NCBI RefSeq assembly: GCF_018919485.1
Contig: NZ_JAHLMU010000001.1
Span: forward strand, 38,655 to 102,654
Origin: Psychrobacter sp. TAE2020
GTDB taxonomy: Bacteria; Pseudomonadota; Gammaproteobacteria; Pseudomonadales; Moraxellaceae
DNA length: 64,000 nucleotides
Direction: 5' to 3'
The notes under the pieces: model-generated
The model's database searches: none
What the model was told of the DNA's origin: nothing
Seen by the model: only the letters and a program-made list of their open reading frames with translations
Part shown: positions 19,336-27,663 of the stretch, piece by piece
Position numbering within the stretch: the first letter of the stretch is position 1
Layout: each line of letters opens with the position of its first letter
Position numbers and translations under genes: made by a program

Positions 19336-19575
19336 TCTCACTACTATTGTAGAAGGTTAATAAGAAAAGATAGTTAATAGGCTGTGCATAATGTTCAGCC
19401 TTCCTACGCAAATCACTCAAATAAATCAAATAAAGCGCGCCAGCGAGTAGGGCGATAGCCGCCAAGCGTTTATAGTCCAGCATTACCTGCGTATTGCCAA
19501 ACCAACCAAAATGATCGACCATTAGCCCTATGATGATTTGTCCAGTGATAATAGCGATAGGCTTATAGCAAAAAC
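19319..19575 (-). pseudogene. C-terminal remnant of a DMT-type transporter (YdcZ/DUF606-like)
   Basis: On the reverse strand an open frame reads IAIITGQIIIGLMVDHFGWF and then a second hydrophobic stretch (AAIALLAGALYLIYLS). The pattern of a GQ-helix, DHFGWFG, and a last helix matches the end of YdcZ-type drug/metabolite transporters. The frame is closed upstream by a TAA near 19576, and no N-terminal part is visible, so this looks like the decayed 3' end of a lost gene. An ATG at 19522 could start a 67-residue peptide, but there is no ribosome binding site. Confidence 0.5.
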
Positions 19576-19646
19576 TTTAAGTTGCCGATTATTCTAAGCT
19601 GATACCCTTGACCGATCAGATAAGCATCAGCCCTCAAAGAACAACT

Positions 19647-19712
19647 ATGCATATCCGTAATAAATTTCAACAAGACGACGATAGAGAGCGATTAGCTTTG
19701 ATGGGTGACTAG
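19647..19712 (+). pseudogene. Possible N-terminal fragment of an FMN-binding (PaiB-like) protein
   Basis: An open stretch of 21 codons, MHIRNKFQQDDDRERLALMG and one more residue before a TAG, resembles the first residues of PaiB-type FMN-binding regulators, where F-x-x-D-D is followed by an LM helix. It then breaks off. Only a faint similarity; it lies beside the transporter remnant, as expected for a decayed locus. Confidence 0.25.
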
Positions 19713-19809
19713 CCTTGCAGGCTAAAAGATAATCTATAGGTGCTATCAAGAAAACAGTAGCATGCCATAATAGATAACTACAACAAACCAATAAACTAAG
19801 GAGCTTACA

Positions 19810-20403
19810 TTGCCAAGCGATTTAACCGCAATCACTGAATACTTACTTGAGCTGGATGCACTAAAGCTTATCAATCGCCGTACTTATATTGATGGTGGAT
19901 TGCGTGTTGAAAACTCAGCTGAGCACTCATGGCATTTAGCGATGGCTTGTTGGTCGATATCTAGAAGTTTTAAGCTTGAGGTATCAGAAGAAAAGCTCCT
20001 AAAGCTGGCACTCATCCATGATTTAGGTGAGATTGATGCGGGTGATACGTTTCTCTACGACACTAATAGAAGCATAGCTCATAATGCTGAACGAGAAGGG
20101 GTTAAACGTCTTCAGAGCCATCTAGGCAATGGGGTTGGTGATCTTTGTGAGTTATGGGAAGAGCAAGAGACTGGTGATAGCTTAGAGACTAAACTGCTAA
20201 AAGTAGTTGATAGGTTATTGCCTTTTTTACATAATATCAATAGCGAAGGCAAGACTTGGCGTGAGCAAGGGGTGAAGAAATCACAAGTACTACAAGCTCA
20301 TGCCTTTATAGCTGAGGATTTTCCTGAGATTCACTCGTGGATGTTTGCTAATATTAATTCAGCGGTGCAAGCAGGTTGGCTGCTTGATGATGAATTGGTT
20401 TAA
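19810..20403 (+). CDS. HD-domain hydrolase (YfbR-like nucleotidase)
   Basis: A metal-dependent phosphohydrolase of the HD superfamily. Metal ligands are visible: H39 in SAEHSWH, H70-D71 in LIHDLGEIDAGD, and a later D in VVDRLLPFL. The 197-residue size and layout fit the HD_3/YfbR group that removes phosphate from deoxynucleoside monophosphates, though the exact substrate is inferred. The start is TTG 19810, supported by AAGGAG ending 6 bp upstream. It begins a same-strand run with a cupin, PhzF and YnfA, but gaps of about 100 bp suggest loose coupling. Confidence 0.82.
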   Translation: MPSDLTAITEYLLELDALKLINRRTYIDGGLRVENSAEHSWHLAMACWSISRSFKLEVSEEKLLKLALIHDLGEIDAGDTFLYDTNRSIAHNAEREGVKRLQSHLGNGVGDLCELWEEQETGDSLETKLLKVVDRLLPFLHNINSEGKTWREQGVKKSQVLQAHAFIAEDFPEIHSWMFANINSAVQAGWLLDDELV

Positions 20404-20498
20404 TACAGACAGTAGCTATTGGTTAAAGATAAGGGGTGTCTAAAAACTACCCTGCTTACTAGCAAATTCATTAAATAATCAAATTAGGAGATAATGTC

Positions 20499-20828
20499 AT
20501 GGATATGAAAAACATACCTTTTGCTACTACCGATTGGACCCAAGTACCAGCTGTCGAAGTCAAAGGTGAAACAGGTGCAGGCTACTGGAAAACTCTTGAG
20601 TTTGACACTATTAATGTACATATGGTTGAGTATTCAGCCGGTTATCTTGCCGATCACTGGTGTGATAAAGGTCATATATTGTTGTGTATCGAAGGCGAGC
20701 TAAATACAGAATTAAAAGATGGTCGTACCTTTACTTTAACTACCGGCATGACTTATCAAGTGGCAGATAATACTATAGCGCATCGTTCTTCAACTAAAGA
20801 TGGCGCTAAGCTATTTATTGTTGATTAA
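20499..20828 (+). CDS. Small cupin protein (DHCW-motif type)
   Basis: A 109-residue single-domain cupin. It begins IPFATTDWTQVPA and carries HMVEYSAGYLADHWCDKGH near residues 46-64, then a second cupin strand set with ELKDGRTFTLTTGMTYQVAD. The DHW-C-x-x-GH segment is the feature that names the family; it may bind a metal, but no reaction is known. TTAGGAGA lies a few bases before the ATG, so the start is firm. It sits between the HD hydrolase and the PhzF gene. Confidence 0.85.
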   Translation: MDMKNIPFATTDWTQVPAVEVKGETGAGYWKTLEFDTINVHMVEYSAGYLADHWCDKGHILLCIEGELNTELKDGRTFTLTTGMTYQVADNTIAHRSSTKDGAKLFIVD

Positions 20829-20940
20829 TAACTATTGGAAGGTTTAAGAGTCTGCTGCTGGTTAGACAGCATTAGTTAAAATAAGCGATGTTTACTAAGC
20901 CGAAGAAAAGTACTGTATAAAAATAATGGAAATCATCAAT

Positions 20941-21768
20941 ATGCAACTCGAAATCAACGTCATTGACGCCTTCACTGATAGTGTTTTTAAAGGTAATTCT
21001 GCGGCAGTGATTATTACTAACAGTTGGCTAAGCGCTGAGCTAATGCAGTCTATAGCTATGGAGAATAACTTAGCTGAAACCGCCTTTTTAGTAGCGAGTC
21101 ATTCAGAAGATTTAAGCTCTGAAGACAGGGCTGCTTATGATATTCGCTGGTTCTCACCCCTGACTGAGGTTGATTTTTGTGGTCATGCGACCTTAGCATC
21201 AGCTTTTGTATTGTTTAGTAAACATCCTAGTTTAATCAGCATCAGTCTGTCAGCTAAAGCGGTTGGAGTGTTGACTATCGTCCAGACAGCAACTGGCAAA
21301 ATACAAATGGATTTTCCAAATACTAAACCTGAAAGGATTAGAGATGCTCCTGAGAGTTTATTAGCGGGTCTATCGATTGCTCCTGTTGAAGTCTATCGTA
21401 ACTCGCAAGCCTATTTTATTATTTACAACGCTGAGTCTGATGTATTGTCTGTAGTTCTTGATAATCAGTCCTTAAAGCAGCTCGCACCATTAAAGTTAGT
21501 TGTGACTTGTCTGGCGGACTCCAAGATTTTTGATAAATACGATTTTATCTCTAGATATTTTGTGTTATCTACGGGTAGTGAAGACCCAGTGACGGGATCA
21601 ATTCATACGGGGTTAGCCCCACTTTGGGCAGAGCGCTTAGGCAAAAACGAGCTGATGGCTTATCAAGCCTCAAGTCGAGGTGGGGTTTTAGACTGTGTAG
21701 TAGTAGGAGATAGAGTGCTTATCTCTGGTAATGCGGTTCAATATATGACTGGTATCATTAGCGTTTAA
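20941..21768 (+). CDS. PhzF-family isomerase-like protein
   Basis: Belongs to the diaminopimelate-epimerase-fold family named after the phenazine enzyme PhzF. The start LEINVIDAFTDSVFKGNSAAV, the catalytic Glu in NNLAETAFLV (near residue 43), and WFSPLTEVDFCGHATLASA near residue 70 are typical, as is GSEDPVTGS toward the end. There are no phenazine genes here, so this is one of the many stand-alone relatives of unknown substrate. I prefer ATG 20941 over 20926 because the family starts at the LEI segment and a GGAA lies 9 bp before it. The downstream ynfA starts 12 bp after its stop and is likely translated from the same message. Confidence 0.87.
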   Translation: MQLEINVIDAFTDSVFKGNSAAVIITNSWLSAELMQSIAMENNLAETAFLVASHSEDLSSEDRAAYDIRWFSPLTEVDFCGHATLASAFVLFSKHPSLISISLSAKAVGVLTIVQTATGKIQMDFPNTKPERIRDAPESLLAGLSIAPVEVYRNSQAYFIIYNAESDVLSVVLDNQSLKQLAPLKLVVTCLADSKIFDKYDFISRYFVLSTGSEDPVTGSIHTGLAPLWAERLGKNELMAYQASSRGGVLDCVVVGDRVLISGNAVQYMTGIISV

Positions 21769-21780
21769 AAGGAAGGTATA

Positions 21781-22113
21781 GTGCCTGAGTTAAAAACCCT
21801 TAGTCTTTTCTTTTTGACGGCACTAGCAGAAATTGTTGGCTGCTACTTGCCTTATCTTTGGCTGCGCGAGGGTAAAAGCATGTGGCTGCTTATTCCTGGC
21901 GTGCTAAGTTTGATGGCTTTTGTTTGGTTGCTGACTTTGCATCCAACAGCTGTTGGCAGAGTTTATGCGGCTTACGGTGGGGTATATATTGCTACAGCTA
22001 TTATGTGGTTATGGGCGGTTAATGGTATTCGACCATCGATGTGGGATATCGTTGGATCTGCTGTTGCTCTATTAGGCATGGCTATCATTATGTTTGCACC
22101 ACGTGGCTCTTAG
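21781..22113 (+). CDS. ynfA: UPF0060 membrane protein (YnfA family)
   Basis: Small integral membrane protein of 110 residues with four hydrophobic helices. The pattern [19 protein letters not shown], then [19 protein letters not shown] and [19 protein letters not shown] is diagnostic of UPF0060/YnfA, a family related to small multidrug exporters. It starts with GTG 21781, preceded by AAAGGAAGG. It overlaps the region just after phzF and probably shares its transcript. Export activity is only inferred from the family. Confidence 0.9.
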   Translation: MPELKTLSLFFLTALAEIVGCYLPYLWLREGKSMWLLIPGVLSLMAFVWLLTLHPTAVGRVYAAYGGVYIATAIMWLWAVNGIRPSMWDIVGSAVALLGMAIIMFAPRGS

Positions 22114-22239
22114 CTAATAGCGCTTAGCTATAAGTTATTAAAGCTAACGTTTATCACTGATAAGTGCTTTTAATGAAAACCAGTAATGACAGCTGAGTTG
22201 GGCTAAAGCAGCTAAGCTAGCGCTTTAGCACAGCTTTGA

Positions 22240-22362
22240 TTAATGTTTGCCTAGAATGCTACCGCTATCCTCTTTCTTGGCTTGCTTAGCCGCTTTTTTC
22301 TCTTTTGCAGTCAGTAACGGCTTCTTTTTGACATTCTTTTTACTGTCTTGTGTTTTACTCAT
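22240..22362 (-). CDS. Small lysine-rich protein (40 aa)
   Basis: An open frame of 40 codons from ATG 22362 to TAA 22240 on the reverse strand. AGGA lies 7 bp upstream of the ATG. The product is highly basic: 13 of 40 residues are lysine (MSKTQDSKKNVKKKPLLTAK then alternating KK/EKK/KQAKK), and it ends DSGSILGKH. It has no membrane segment. It resembles short Lys-rich conserved proteins annotated as hypothetical in Moraxellaceae. A role in nucleic-acid or ribosome binding would be a guess. GCTAAAGC (22202-22209) with GCTTTAGC (22222-22229) forms a stem just past the stop, without a T tract. Confidence 0.6.
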   Translation of the reverse strand: MSKTQDSKKNVKKKPLLTAKEKKAAKQAKKEDSGSILGKH

Positions 22363-22735
22363 GATTTAGTCCTATTGGATAAAGTTGAACGCTCAAACTA
22401 TCGGAATGGCTTGTAGCCAAGTAGCGAGGGTTTAAGCTTAATTAAGCTAGTGATAACTAGGTATTATTAAGTATTACAGTGTAGCCTTAAGGGTAAGGAT
22501 TAGATAGTTATATCTTTATCAACGGATACGGCTTTTATTAATATTTTTATTGCTAGGCCAATCATCAAGTTATCCTAAACTGACGATAGCGTAAGTAAGC
22601 GCTTACTTACGGATACCTAGCGATTTGCTATAATAGGCGCGGTAAGCCGGCTATTGGTTTCGGTGCTCACTAATGTATTGGTTGTTATCTGCACTAACCG
22701 CTAATACTTCTCACTATTTTGGTTAATTAATTATT
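22363..22735. other. Divergent intergenic region before queD
   Basis: 373 bp between the divergent small basic gene and queD. It contains the palindrome and promoter described separately. I see no RNA gene and no match to a preQ1 riboswitch. Confidence 0.45.
22591..22634 (+). promoter_or_regulatory. 20-bp palindromic operator overlapping an extended -10 promoter
   Basis: GTAAGTAAGCGCTTACTTAC (22591-22610) is a perfect inverted repeat. It overlaps where a -35 would lie for the perfect extended -10 TGCTATAAT (22626-22634). Transcription would start near 22641, about 95 bp before queD. The shape, perfect dyad and position are those of a repressor site, for example of TetR type; no matching regulator gene is in this window. 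Confidence 0.6.
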
Positions 22736-23347
22736 ATGCGTATTCGTAAACTGTTTAAATTTGAAAATGCTCATATCGTCCGTAATTGTAGCTCAGAGCG
22801 TTGTAAACATTCTATTCATGGTCACAGCTATCAGATTGAATTAATCCTTGAGGCGCAGCGTCTAGATCATGGGCAAATGGTTTATGACTTTGGCCTATTA
22901 AAGTCGTCAATCAAAGATATTATCGACAGCTTTGACCACGCTATTTGCTTTTGGAGTAAAGATGATCCTGAGTATATTGAAGCTTGTAAGAAGTTCAGCG
23001 CCCGTTGGATAAGTCTACCAGTATCCCCTTCTGCTGAGCAATTCTCCCGAGTGATATTCTTTTGGGCGCAGCAAATATTACAACAAACCCAAATGCAAAA
23101 CGGCGAAGCTGATGTCAGTGTCTATTCGGTCATTGCTCATGAAACGGCGACTGGCTATGCGCAGTGTTTCGCTGCTGATGTCGCTAACGATCAGATGGGT
23201 AAATTAGTATTGAGTGACTTTGAGTTTAGCGAGCAAGTCAGTAGTGAATGGCATGATCCACAGCTATATGCCAAGCTCATTAGCGGGGAACGCTTTATCA
23301 ACCCACAAGTCACTATGCAAGTACAGTTGGATGAGTCTGATGTCTAA
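22736..23347 (+). CDS. queD: 6-carboxytetrahydropterin synthase family protein (QueD-like)
   Basis: Member of the 6-pyruvoyl/6-carboxytetrahydropterin synthase family, which in bacteria makes the queuosine precursor from dihydroneopterin triphosphate. Zinc ligands are H13, H28 and H30 (IHGHSYQIEL), with a catalytic cysteine at C23. The later glutamate appears in SVIAHETATGYAQC. At 203 residues it is clearly longer than the 120 of E. coli QueD, mainly through an insertion around residues 75-115. The queuosine role is inferred; no other que gene is present. tsaE overlaps its 3' end, so the two genes are translationally coupled, and its promoter carries a palindrome. Confidence 0.87.
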   Translation: MRIRKLFKFENAHIVRNCSSERCKHSIHGHSYQIELILEAQRLDHGQMVYDFGLLKSSIKDIIDSFDHAICFWSKDDPEYIEACKKFSARWISLPVSPSAEQFSRVIFFWAQQILQQTQMQNGEADVSVYSVIAHETATGYAQCFAADVANDQMGKLVLSDFEFSEQVSSEWHDPQLYAKLISGERFINPQVTMQVQLDESDV

Positions 23348-23867
23348 TCCTAAGTTCACAGAGAATAAAAACTCAATATCGGTAACGTTGCATTCAGAAG
23401 CCGATACTAAAGAGTTAGCGGCGAAATTAGCTAAGTTACCTTTAGTAGGTAGCGTTTGGCTGGCTGGTGATTTAGGGGCTGGTAAAACCACTCTAACTCG
23501 TTATTGGCTACAAGCCCTAGGTCATCAAGGGCCAGTAAAAAGTCCCACTTATACTTTAGTCGAGCCTTATCATATTAGCCAAAGTGATGGGGTTATTAAG
23601 CCAGTTTATCATGCGGATCTATACCGTTTACAAGATCCAGAGGAGCTGTCTTTTATTGGCTTTGATGAGTATTTAGATGAGCCAAATGCGCTAGTCATTA
23701 TTGAGTGGGCAAGTCGTGCGGACAGTTATTTGCCAGCGCCAAGCTTGTTTATAAATATAGTACAAGGTGGCGCTACGCAGGACACTAAAGAAGCACGTCA
23801 AGTTGAGCTACGCTTATCAAAAATAGGGCAGACGCAAGGGCTGGATTTATCGCTGTTAAAGATCTAG
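23340..23867 (+). CDS. tsaE: tRNA threonylcarbamoyladenosine biosynthesis ATPase
   Basis: P-loop ATPase that works with TsaB and TsaD to install threonylcarbamoyl on A37 of tRNAs reading ANN codons. Walker A GDLGAGKTTLTR is near residues 41-52. SPTYTLVEPY follows, then the HADLYRLQDPEEL segment and VIIEWA. It starts at ATG 23340 (or 23331), overlapping the queD stop by 8 to 17 bp; longer upstream frames are only shadow sequence inside queD. The 175-residue size is usual. In E. coli tsaE is also upstream of mutL and miaA, with amiB in between, which is absent here. Confidence 0.94.
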   Translation: MSNPKFTENKNSISVTLHSEADTKELAAKLAKLPLVGSVWLAGDLGAGKTTLTRYWLQALGHQGPVKSPTYTLVEPYHISQSDGVIKPVYHADLYRLQDPEELSFIGFDEYLDEPNALVIIEWASRADSYLPAPSLFINIVQGGATQDTKEARQVELRLSKIGQTQGLDLSLLKI

Positions 23868-23896
23868 CTATTAGGTCACTACGCTATTGGATAAAT

Positions 23897-25696
23897 ATGT
23901 TAGATAATCCGTTAAATATGACTATCTCAAGTGCGCGCATCAAAAAGCTATCACCGCTGTTGATTAATCAACTATCAGCTGGTGAAGTAGTTACCCGTCC
24001 AGCGGCAGTAGTCAAAGAGCTGTTAGAGAATGCCATTGATGCGAAGGCCACTCATATTGAGGTGCGTATTACTCAAGGTGGTATGGGTATGATCGAAGTC
24101 GTGGACAACGGCGTTGGCATCCATCCTGATGATATGGTGATGGCGATCACCCGTCATGCCACTAGCAAAGTCGCTGATATTGCTAATCTGCAAGGTATTA
24201 GTACCCTTGGGTTTCGTGGCGAGGCATTGGCGGCAACAGCTGCAGTTTCGCGCTTAACCTTGATTAGTAGTCACGATGACAGCGGAGTAGGTCGCCAGTT
24301 ACAAGTCACTGGTGTATTAGCGGAAGTACCTAAGCTATTACCGGTAGTGCACAATCGCGGTACTACTATTACAGTCAAGGATCTATACTTTAACGTGCCA
24401 GCGCGGCGTGGCAATCTTAAGTCTATCGCTACTGAGTTTACCCATATCGAAACTAGCGTCCGTGAGGTGGCTTTAGCTTATGCTGATGTTACGCTCAATC
24501 TGTTTCATGACCAAAAAAAACGCTTGTCGCTATCGGCTAATACTAGTAACAATATAAGCCCTAGTCCAGTCTCTAGCTTAAGCTCCATTAGCAGTATTCA
24601 TAGCCGCCTACATTTAGCGAGGCTTGAGCAAGCGCTCGGTATAGCTTTGACTGATAATGCGTTGCAAGTTAATGTCGATTTAACCGCGCTCGTTCAACAG
24701 ACCTCAACATCTACGCAGCAGCAGTCAGCAAGTATTAGCGGTTGGTTATGGCCAATTAGCGAGAGTAATGCTCTTAATAACTCCTTGCCAAAGCTGCTGT
24801 ATATCAATGGTCGTTTAGTCAAGGAGCAGCTGATTAGTAATCAGTTGCGTCAACTAGCGCAAAGCGCTCAGTTTAATCATATTGGTTATGCGCTGTACTT
24901 TGAGCTGCCGCTGCATTGGCTCAACCTTAATGTTCATCCTACTAAACAGCGTATTAAGATTAGCTCCTTGAATAACATCATGGCGCATCTGAGTCATGCT
25001 ATAAGCCTAAGGCTCAAAGGCCTCAGTTCCAGTAATAATGACTCTATAGCTATTAATCAACTAGCTAGCAATCAACTAGCCACTAAGCAACTAGCCACTC
25101 AGTCGAAGTCTTTAACTGGCTATTTAACAAACCCCGCAGATAGAGATACTGTGGAGTATCCCGCTAAAAGTGATAGTTCGATAGGGCCGTTATTGATCCA
25201 ACAACCATCAGCCCAGCTTGTGCAAGAGCCGATAGCGCATTATCAGCACTTGGTAGCGACACCGTTATCAGCAGCGACGGTAGCTACTGATTTATCTATC
25301 ACTACCGCGGCTACTATAAGCAAGCTTGTAGAGTTACCCCAGTGCTTGGACGTAATCGATAACGTGGAGCAACAACTAGCCCTAAATGAAAAAAATAGCC
25401 TAAGTAGACAACCTTGGCTGTTATTTTATACGAAAGGTAAATTGACCTTGGTTAGTCAGCAGCAATGGCAAGCTAGTTTAGCTTTATTGTTTAACTCACA
25501 CACGCCTACAAGCTATCCTCTATTAGCGGACGCTGCTAGTGTTAATCAGCAACTAGCTCATTATATTGAGCAAATGTCGCAGGCAGATGTGCTAGCATTT
25601 AAAGTCGATATTGAGCAGATAGTTACTTTACAAGCGCTAAAATCTATAGAGCGCTCGCAATTAGTAGCATTGATGCTATCATCCCCTTCCTGTTAA
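23897..25696 (+). CDS. mutL: DNA mismatch repair protein MutL
   Basis: Links mismatch recognition by MutS to strand removal. The GHKL ATPase domain is intact: ELLENAIDA near residues 41-49, DNGVGI at 70-75, GFRGEAL at 105-111. The linker (about 380-470) is low in complexity and contains three 15-bp tandem repeats that give NQLAS, NQLAT and KQLAT. The C-terminal dimerisation domain is short, starting at about residue 500, and lacks the DQHAxxERxxYE nuclease motif, as in E. coli. An alternative ATG at 23918 would remove 7 residues. It sits between tsaE and miaA, 10 bp from miaA's first ATG. Confidence 0.96.
   Translation: MLDNPLNMTISSARIKKLSPLLINQLSAGEVVTRPAAVVKELLENAIDAKATHIEVRITQGGMGMIEVVDNGVGIHPDDMVMAITRHATSKVADIANLQGISTLGFRGEALAATAAVSRLTLISSHDDSGVGRQLQVTGVLAEVPKLLPVVHNRGTTITVKDLYFNVPARRGNLKSIATEFTHIETSVREVALAYADVTLNLFHDQKKRLSLSANTSNNISPSPVSSLSSISSIHSRLHLARLEQALGIALTDNALQVNVDLTALVQQTSTSTQQQSASISGWLWPISESNALNNSLPKLLYINGRLVKEQLISNQLRQLAQSAQFNHIGYALYFELPLHWLNLNVHPTKQRIKISSLNNIMAHLSHAISLRLKGLSSSNNDSIAINQLASNQLATKQLATQSKSLTGYLTNPADRDTVEYPAKSDSSIGPLLIQQPSAQLVQEPIAHYQHLVATPLSAATVATDLSITTAATISKLVELPQCLDVIDNVEQQLALNEKNSLSRQPWLLFYTKGKLTLVSQQQWQASLALLFNSHTPTSYPLLADAASVNQQLAHYIEQMSQADVLAFKVDIEQIVTLQALKSIERSQLVALMLSSPSC
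25055..25099 (+). repeat. 15-bp tandem repeat inside mutL
   Basis: Three consecutive 15-bp units (25055, 25070, 25085), each AANCAACTAGCYA plus two bases, encode N/K-Q-L-A-S/T. They are in frame in the linker region of MutL. Confidence 0.85.
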
Positions 25697-25726
25697 TCGA
25701 TTTCTATGACCTGCAAAGGCAAGCTT

Positions 25727-26902
25727 ATGCATCCTTTATCTGCCAATTCATCCCACACCAGTTTTAGTACAGCTGCTAATACCGCCTTGACGGCGCTGCC
25801 TCATAACAGCGTCGTTTGTTTGATGGCGCCGACGGCGAGTGGTAAGACAGCGTTGGCGTATGAACTCTATGATAGTGGGCGCTATGAACTGATTTCAGTG
25901 GACTCAGCACTAGTATATCGAGATATGAATATCGGTACCGCCAAACCTACAGTGACTGAGCTAAAGCGCTATCCGCACCACTTAGTTGATATCATTGATC
26001 CCACCCAAAGTTATAGCGTGGCTGAATTTGTCAGCGACGTCGCTAGACTCATCGATACTTGTCATCAAGCAGGGAAGATACCGTTATTGGTTGGCGGCAC
26101 TATGATGTATTACATGGCGTTACTTGAAGGATTGTCTCCTGTACCTGATAGCGACGATAAAGTACGTCAGCAAGTCGAGAAATGGCGACAGGAGGCAGGG
26201 ATTGAGGCGTTGTATGCCTACTTAGGCGAGGTAGATGCTGTGACGCACGCCCGTTTAAAGCCTAGCGATACTCAACGTATTACTCGGGCGCTTGAAGTTT
26301 ATCAACAGACTAATATACCGATTAGTGAATGGCAACAACAGCCCAAGCAAGCGTTGGCAGACAATCCCAATCAACAGTGGCAAGTACTAGCAGTGATGCC
26401 TGATCGTCCGTGGTTGCATCAACGTATTGGTCAACGCCTCGATATCATGTGGGATGACGGACTAGTCGCTGAAGTGATTGCTTTACTTGAGCGTTATCCG
26501 TTAACCCCAAGCATGCCTGCTATGCGTTGTGTTGGCTATCGGCAAGTGCTCGAATATTTGGTACGTATCGACCATCCAGTCTTGGCTCAAGCACATTTGG
26601 ATCGAAATCAGTTTTATCAGGTCTTTGAGCAAAACGAGGCAAATGAGCTATCAATAACAGCAGGTCTATTACCTGAATCTGAGACTAATACCAAGGTCTC
26701 AGAGGCTACGGCTGAGGCACTTGCTTGTCAAGAAATGCAAAATAAGGCATTATATTCCACAAGGCAATTAGCAAAACGCCAGTACACTTGGCTACGTAAA
26801 TTGACTCAGTTACGGTCAACTACTAGCGATAGTGAGCTAAAAACAAAGATACAAGTTTTTAGTAACATGGCAGAAGCTGCCGCTAGCTTGCATAAAGTGT
26901 AA
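25727..26902 (+). CDS. miaA: tRNA dimethylallyltransferase
   Basis: Adds the dimethylallyl group to A37 of tRNAs reading UNN codons. The P-loop MAPTASGKTALAYELYD, then VDSALVYRDMNIGTAKPT and the ALYSTRQLAKRQYTWLR arm are typical. Start 25727 is chosen because AAAGG lies 7-11 bp upstream; the ATG at 25706 has none. Between YLVRIDHPV and the ALYSTRQLAK arm is an insertion of roughly 50 acidic and Asn/Glu-rich residues absent from E. coli MiaA. It follows mutL closely. The usual partner hfq is next, but 760 bp away. Confidence 0.95.
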   Translation: MHPLSANSSHTSFSTAANTALTALPHNSVVCLMAPTASGKTALAYELYDSGRYELISVDSALVYRDMNIGTAKPTVTELKRYPHHLVDIIDPTQSYSVAEFVSDVARLIDTCHQAGKIPLLVGGTMMYYMALLEGLSPVPDSDDKVRQQVEKWRQEAGIEALYAYLGEVDAVTHARLKPSDTQRITRALEVYQQTNIPISEWQQQPKQALADNPNQQWQVLAVMPDRPWLHQRIGQRLDIMWDDGLVAEVIALLERYPLTPSMPAMRCVGYRQVLEYLVRIDHPVLAQAHLDRNQFYQVFEQNEANELSITAGLLPESETNTKVSEATAEALACQEMQNKALYSTRQLAKRQYTWLRKLTQLRSTTSDSELKTKIQVFSNMAEAAASLHKV

Positions 26903-27663
26903 GAGTAACGCTTGTTTATACGTTGGCGCTGATGAGGCAAGTTTTTAATAGTGATAGTAAGCGGACAAGAAGTTGCAAATAAGAGCGTTAACAGCTGTTA
27001 TAATTATCAGCGTTTAATGGCTCAATTAGCAAAATTTTGCTATCCGCTTATTATATAAGCTAATAAATACTACCAACTGCTAGAGCACAATAGCAGCTGG
27101 AAACAAGTGGTTACTTAATATCCTTACAATAGTATTATATTAACGATAGAGTAGCCTTGTTCAAGGCCTATTGAGCATTGGAAAATAAGCGTTTAGAAAT
27201 GGGTACTTAAAAATATCGGCTATTGATAGTGACTATTTTAGCAAAGCTATATTGCAGAAAAAGTGCAAATAAGCTAACGGTCTGTTTAGTATGAGTAGCT
27301 GGATTTGTTACACCGTACTTAAGAATAGGGGCGGTTAGTTTTAGTAGCTCCTCAAAATAGTCACTGCTATGATTCAAGGTTCAACAGGCTCTAAAAAGCA
27401 CTTGCTTATTTAGATACGTTTTACCTATAAAAAATATTTTGTTAGATGCCTATAACCATTATAATTACTAGTGCAGCGCTATAGAATATTCAAGATAACT
27501 GATATTTAACCCTATTTAATATTAATATTAATATCAATTATTGTTATTTAGTGATTATTCTCTAAATATGATATCAGAAGCATTGTTTAGCTTTGGCACT
27601 TAATGATTAGCATTCGAAACTGAGTATTCACAATATAATTATATAATAATTAGGAGAGATTTC
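26903..27663. other. Long intergenic region between miaA and hfq
   Basis: 761 bp with no frame over 60 codons. It holds a 16-bp perfect palindrome, TAGCAAAATTTTGCTA (27027-27042), followed by GCTTAT-3-ATAAGC (27046-27060). The end is extremely A/T-rich. The hfq promoter must lie here, and an unannotated small RNA is conceivable, but none can be shown. Confidence 0.4.

Noticed and set aside
22635-22735. preQ1 riboswitch in the queD leader
   Set aside because: I could not find the conserved preQ1 aptamer pattern; only a promoter and palindrome are convincing.
23214-23339. Longer N-terminus for tsaE reaching back into queD
   Set aside because: The extra residues are out-of-frame queD sequence and do not resemble TsaE, which begins near the ATGs at 23331 or 23340.
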